Both the position numbers and the translations under genes were made by a program. From Actinomycetota bacterium (lineage in GTDB: Bacteria > Actinomycetota > Thermoleophilia > Gaiellales > Gaiellaceae): DNA of 35,796 nt. The notes below the pieces were generated by a model. The model did no database searches and had not been told where the DNA came from. It saw only the letters and a program-made list of their open reading frames with translations. Location: positions 1-35,796 of the forward strand of contig JACCTQ010000221.1 in NCBI GenBank assembly GCA_013812265.1, written 5' to 3'. This document shows, in pieces, positions 32,693 to 35,796 of the stretch (positions are counted from its first letter, which is position 1; every line of letters begins with the position of its first letter).

Positions 32693-33697
32693 ATGGCGCG
32701 GGAGCGAATCGCCTTCATCGGCCTCGGCGGGATGGGTGGCGGCATGGCCGCGAGGCTGGCCGAGTCCGGGTACGACATGGCCGTCTACAACCGCACGCGG
32801 GCCAAGGGCGAGCCTCTCGCCGAGCTCGGAGCGCGCGTGGCGGACTCCCCGGCGGACGCCGCGCGGGACGCCGACGTCGTGATGCTGAGCCTCGCCGACC
32901 AACACGTGGTCACGACGATGCTCTACGGGCCCGAGGGAGCGGTATCGGCTCTGCCTGCCGGCGGCCGGATCGTGGACATGAGCACGGTGCCCCCGAGCTT
33001 CGCCCGGCAGCTCGGGGCGAAAGCGGCGGAGACGGGGCACAGCGCCCTCGACGCCTGCGTGCTCGGCGCGCCCCAGCACGCGCGCACCGGCGAGCTCCGC
33101 GTCATGGTCGGCGGCGAGGAAGCCGCTTTCGACGGCGTGCGCCCGATCCTGGAGACGATCGGCAAGGAGGTCGTCTACCTGGGAGTAAACGGGCTCGGCG
33201 CGAGCATGAAGCTCGTCCTGAACATGCTCATGGGCGTCCAGATGCCCGCCCTCGCGGAAGCCGTCGTGCTCGGCGAGCGTGCGGGCTTACCGCGGGACAA
33301 GATCCTCGAGATGATCGCGAAGAGCGGCTACAGCTCGCCGGTGATGAGCTTCCGCTGCCCGATGATGGCCGAGCGGACGTTCGGACGGGCTGCGTTCAAG
33401 CTCTCGCTGATGCGGAAGGACATGATGCTCGTGCTCGAGCAGGCGCAGGAGCTCTCGGTGCCGTTGCCGGTCACGGAGAGCGCGTATGCCATGCTCACGG
33501 CCGCGAAGCAGCAGGGTCTCGGAGACCTCGACGTCTCGGCGATCCTCGCGTTCCAGGAGCGGCTCGCGGGGATGAACGACTACCCGTGGCCCGAGCCGGG
33601 CCCGCCGGACGGCGGTAGGCTGCCCGGGGCGTCGGGGCCTCCGGGCGGCGGTAGGCCTCCGGGCGCCTCGGGCCTGTCGGTGCGTCCCGGCGCCTGA
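32693..33697 (+). CDS. NAD(P)-dependent beta-hydroxyacid dehydrogenase family
   Basis: 334 aa. The Rossmann motif IAFIGLGGMGGGMAARLAES is at the N-terminus. STVPPSFA and the helical C-domain with GLGASMKLVLNMLM contain the catalytic lysine of 3-hydroxyisobutyrate/GLYR1-type dehydrogenases. The substrate loop normally DxPVSGG reads DACVLGAP, so substrate preference probably differs. The extreme C-terminus is an unusual Gly/Pro tail with a tandem repeat. It starts at ATG 32693, 17 nt after the SchA/CurD gene. It could be a tailoring reductase for the polyketide, since no ActIII-like ketoreductase is present, or a metabolic enzyme that happens to lie here. Confidence 0.85.
   Translation: MARERIAFIGLGGMGGGMAARLAESGYDMAVYNRTRAKGEPLAELGARVADSPADAARDADVVMLSLADQHVVTTMLYGPEGAVSALPAGGRIVDMSTVPPSFARQLGAKAAETGHSALDACVLGAPQHARTGELRVMVGGEEAAFDGVRPILETIGKEVVYLGVNGLGASMKLVLNMLMGVQMPALAEAVVLGERAGLPRDKILEMIAKSGYSSPVMSFRCPMMAERTFGRAAFKLSLMRKDMMLVLEQAQELSVPLPVTESAYAMLTAAKQQGLGDLDVSAILAFQERLAGMNDYPWPEPGPPDGGRLPGASGPPGGGRPPGASGLSVRPGA
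33599..33670 (+). repeat. tandem 36-nt repeat coding a GPPxGGRxPGAS tail
   Basis: Two in-frame copies of a 36-nt unit (33599-33634 and 33635-33670) encode GPPDGGRLPGAS and GPPGGGRPPGAS at the C-terminus of the dehydrogenase. The tail is Gly/Pro-rich and lies beyond the enzyme fold. Copy number may vary between strains by slippage. Confidence 0.8.
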
Positions 33698-33719
33698 CGG
33701 CCCGTCAGAGCGCCGGTCG

Positions 33720-34241
33720 TCAGCCGTCCCGAAGCGCCGCGTACCCGCCGCCGTGGAAGAGCAGCGGCCGCGAGTCCTGCTCGACCCCGAGCGCGACGAC
33801 CTCGCCGATGAAGATGTCGTGGTCGCCGGCCTCGTGGCGGGCGGCGAGCTGGCAGTCCAGGTAGGCGGCGGCGCGCTCGAGGATCGGGGATCCGGTCACG
33901 ACGGTGTAGTGCGGGATCGACTCGAACGCCGCCTTTCCCCTGGGCCGGTCGCGTGAGGAGAAGAAGCGCGAGATAGGCTCCTGGTGCGCCCCGAGGATGT
34001 TCACGGCGAAGGCCCCGTTGCGCTCGATCATCTCCGCACCTGTGGTGCCGCTGATCACGCAGACGAGGATCAGCGGAGGATCGAGCGAGACCGACGAGAA
34101 CGCGTTCGCGGTCATCCCGTAGACGTCCGCGTCCCCGTCGGTGGTGATGACGGTCACGCCCGTGGCGAAAGCGCCGACCGTGCTACGGAAGTCGGCGCCG
34201 GAGAATTCCTGCTGCGCCGGCGATCGCTCGGCTGCGCTCAT
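33720..34241 (-). CDS. flavin reductase family protein (HpaC-like)
   Basis: 173 aa. Split-barrel FMN/FAD-NAD(P)H reductase that supplies reduced flavin to a partner monooxygenase. FRSTVGAFATGVTVITTDGD, YGMTANAFSSVSLDPPLILV and NGAFAVNIL with SPILERAAAYLDCQL match the family. ATG 34241 lies 7 nt after the PNPOx/cNMP gene, so the two form an operon. No flavin-dependent monooxygenase is seen in the window, so its partner is elsewhere or unrecognised. It is convergent with the dehydrogenase gene (22-nt gap). Confidence 0.9.
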   Translation of the reverse strand: MSAAERSPAQQEFSGADFRSTVGAFATGVTVITTDGDADVYGMTANAFSSVSLDPPLILVCVISGTTGAEMIERNGAFAVNILGAHQEPISRFFSSRDRPRGKAAFESIPHYTVVTGSPILERAAAYLDCQLAARHEAGDHDIFIGEVVALGVEQDSRPLLFHGGGYAALRDG

Positions 34242-34248
34242 CCGCGAC

Positions 34249-35112
34249 CTACGCGGACCCGGTGCCCCGGATCTCGTCGAGCCGTCCGCGAATGGTGGCG
34301 TCGAAGTCCTCGGTCGTTCCCATCGATTGGGCCACGAGCGAGCGGAAGACGTCGCGCTCCATCGAGAAGAGGGTCGTCGGCTTCACCGCGCGCACGGTGG
34401 CCATTCGCGGCGTGTCGCGGAGGATGGCCATCTCGCCGAAGAACTGGCCCTGTCCGAGCGTCGCGATCGATCTCGTCTCGCCATCGTCCTCCCGGACGAC
34501 CTCGACCTCGCCGTCCACGATGATGAAGAACTTGTCCGCCGGCGCCCCCTGCCGCACGACGACGTCCCCGTCACCGACCTGCACCGTCCGCAGGTGCGCC
34601 TCGACGGTCTCGACCCCCTGTTCCGGCAAGTCGCGGAAGACGCTGTAGACGAGATCGCGGTGGAAGGTACTCGGATCGGTGTCGCCGCCCTCGGCCGTGT
34701 TGTCGATGAAGCGCAGCTCGGTCGGGGTGATGCGGAAGTAGGACAGGTTCGTCCCGAGAGCGCCCGCGAGGGCAGGGAACTTCTCCTCGAACTCGCCCGT
34801 CACGCGCTCGATCTCGCTCGCGTCGAGGAGCGGAGCACAGTCGCCCCGGGCCTGGATGCCCTTGGTCTGACGCCAGTCGGGGGAGTACTCGTCGATCGCG
34901 AACGAGACGACGGGGTTCTGGTCGACGTGGCGGGCCGTTGTCGTTTCGGGGCGTGTCCAGATGTAGACGACGGCTCCGTCGCTGACATAGACGAGCGTCG
35001 TGGCATGCGGCACGCCGCCTGGCGACGCCGTCGCCAAGGTCAGCGTCTCATGGTCCTTCATGTATTCGAGTACGTGCGGCGGCACGTCGATTGCAGAGGT
35101 CTGACGCTCCAT
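34249..35112 (-). CDS. PNPOx-like / cyclic nucleotide-binding fusion protein
   Basis: 287 aa. The N-terminus (about 1-130) is a pyridoxamine-phosphate-oxidase-like split barrel: LTLATASPGGVPHATTLVYV, RPETTTARHVDQNPVVSFAI and TPTELRFID. The C-terminus (about 150-275) is a cNMP-binding roll with an intact cassette, GQFFGEMAIL then DTPRMATVRA. The combination suggests a flavin- or heme-binding domain controlled by a cyclic nucleotide. ATG 35112 is preceded by AAGGAGGAG. It is operonic with the flavin reductase, which could reduce a flavin it binds. This is the third cNMP domain in the window. Confidence 0.88.
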   Translation of the reverse strand: MERQTSAIDVPPHVLEYMKDHETLTLATASPGGVPHATTLVYVSDGAVVYIWTRPETTTARHVDQNPVVSFAIDEYSPDWRQTKGIQARGDCAPLLDASEIERVTGEFEEKFPALAGALGTNLSYFRITPTELRFIDNTAEGGDTDPSTFHRDLVYSVFRDLPEQGVETVEAHLRTVQVGDGDVVVRQGAPADKFFIIVDGEVEVVREDDGETRSIATLGQGQFFGEMAILRDTPRMATVRAVKPTTLFSMERDVFRSLVAQSMGTTEDFDATIRGRLDEIRGTGSA

Positions 35113-35214
35113 GCTCCTCCTTGGCTTCGGGTCGTGGTGAGCATAATCATGACGGGTGGCGGTGCCCCGTACAAGCGACGCCGCTCCGGGGAGCGGGCCC
35201 GGCGGGCTACCCAC

Positions 35215-35244
35215 TTCGCCTCGCTGGCCGGATGGAGTTAGACT
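35215..35244 (+). promoter_or_regulatory. possible promoter of the FHA-ABC gene
   Basis: TTCGCC (35215-35220), an 18-nt spacer and TAGACT (35239-35244). The GTG at 35251 begins 7 nt after the -10 and has no Shine-Dalgarno, so the transcript would be leaderless. The -35 is poor; the call rests mostly on the -10 and its spacing. Confidence 0.4.
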
Positions 35245-35250
35245 CGCCCG

Positions 35251-35796
35251 GTGTCGCAAGTCCGGCTCCGTGTCGTTCAGGGTGCCGAAGCGGGGCAGCT
35301 GTTCGAGATTGCCGGGTCGATCGTGATCGGTCGCGATTCGACGGCCGACCTCGTGCTCGACGACGACCAGGTGTCTCGCCGGCACCTCCGCCTGACGCTG
35401 GACGAGGATCGTACGGTCGTCGAGGATCTCGGCTCGACGAACGGCACGTTCGTGAACAGCGGCTTGATCTCGGGCAAGCAAGCGCTTCGAAACGGCGACC
35501 GGATCCAGGCAGGGGGCACGCTGCTCGAGCTGCTCACGCCGGGCGCGCCGACCGCGATCAGGAAGGCGCCGCCGATCCCGGTCGACGCGGCAGCAGGACC
35601 CGCTGGAGCGGCGAACAGCATCGTCGCCGAGGGCCTCGTGCGCGAGTTTCCCGGCGGATTCCGAGCGGTCGACGGGCTCGACCTCTACGTACGGCCGGGC
35701 GAGATCTACGGCTTCCTCGGCCCCAACGGGGCTGGGAAGTCGACGACCGTGCACATGCTGACGACGCTCCTCCCACCGTCGGGGGGTACGGCCCGC
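35251..35796 (+). CDS. FHA domain / ABC transporter ATPase fusion (partial, runs off the window)
   Basis: 182 residues visible; the 3-prime end is beyond the window. GTG 35251 starts VSQVRLRVVQG. An FHA phosphothreonine-binding domain follows: VIGRDSTADLVLDDDQVSRR, then the LGSTNGTFVN signature. After a short Ala/Pro linker an ABC ATPase begins (IVAEGLVREFPGG) with Walker A GPNGAGKST. FHA fused to an ABC ATPase implies control by a Ser/Thr kinase. This is probably a second exporter, but the permease and the rest of the ATPase are not visible. Confidence 0.88.
   Translation, partial: MSQVRLRVVQGAEAGQLFEIAGSIVIGRDSTADLVLDDDQVSRRHLRLTLDEDRTVVEDLGSTNGTFVNSGLISGKQALRNGDRIQAGGTLLELLTPGAPTAIRKAPPIPVDAAAGPAGAANSIVAEGLVREFPGGFRAVDGLDLYVRPGEIYGFLGPNGAGKSTTVHMLTTLLPPSGGTAR

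Noticed and set aside
1..35796. RNA genes, CRISPR arrays, insertion sequences and prophage
   Set aside because: No tRNA-like cloverleaf, rRNA segment, regular repeat-spacer array, transposase or integrase was seen on either strand; no gene-free stretch exceeds 300 bases.

Overview
The window is high-GC DNA (about 70% by eye) with almost no non-coding space, frequent GTG starts, 4-nt GTGA/ATGA gene overlaps and several apparently leaderless promoters. This fits an actinobacterium. A fused AccD-AccA carboxyltransferase beside separate AccB and AccC, rather than the two-subunit acyl-CoA carboxylase of Streptomyces, hints at a deep-branching lineage (Thermoleophilia-like is my guess). No marker gene in the window proves this.

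Left arm (1-10.1 kb): two metallophosphoesterases and a small cyclic-nucleotide-binding protein, then a seven-gene minus-strand operon (9041 to 2195). In transcription order it encodes a cupin cyclase, ketosynthase alpha, chain length factor, an AMP-forming ligase, a cNMP-binding/patatin protein, acyl carrier protein and a TcmN/WhiE-VI-type aromatase/cyclase. A divergent malonyl-CoA:ACP transacylase completes a minimal type II (aromatic) polyketide synthase.

Middle (10.1-26.6 kb): a divergent ABC-2 permease and ATPase, an NHL-like beta-propeller protein, and a long minus-strand series. In transcription order that series is: DegT-type aminotransferase, glycosyltransferase, HemK-like methyltransferase, RibD-type reductase, an unrecognised 502-aa protein, a 14-repeat WD40 protein, sulfotransferase, methyltransferase, glycosyltransferase, ATP-grasp ligase, fold-type III PLP decarboxylase and a small P-loop kinase-like protein. 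It looks like assembly, decoration and export of an amino-acid- and sugar-containing product.

Right arm (26.6-35.8 kb): a GAF protein, accC, accB, accDA, a TPR protein and a TcmI-type polyketide cyclase, all on the minus strand and continuous with the middle series. Divergent from these are an antibiotic-biosynthesis monooxygenase, a SchA/CurD-like protein and a beta-hydroxyacid dehydrogenase. Then come a PNPOx/cNMP-binding protein with a flavin reductase, and the start of an FHA-ABC ATPase.

Reading: the genes match the spore-pigment type of PKS (whiE/cur: SchA/CurD, cupin, KS, CLF, ACP, aromatase, TcmI cyclase), with precursor supply from acetyl-CoA carboxylase and a malonyl transacylase. 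The set is split by about 16 kb of decoration and export genes that are co-directional and mostly overlapping with the carboxylase genes. No ActIII-like ketoreductase and no FAD hydroxylase is visible. Either one hybrid locus makes a glycosylated, possibly sulfated and amino-acylated aromatic polyketide, or a second cluster has inserted between the two halves of a pigment cluster. The sequence alone does not decide.
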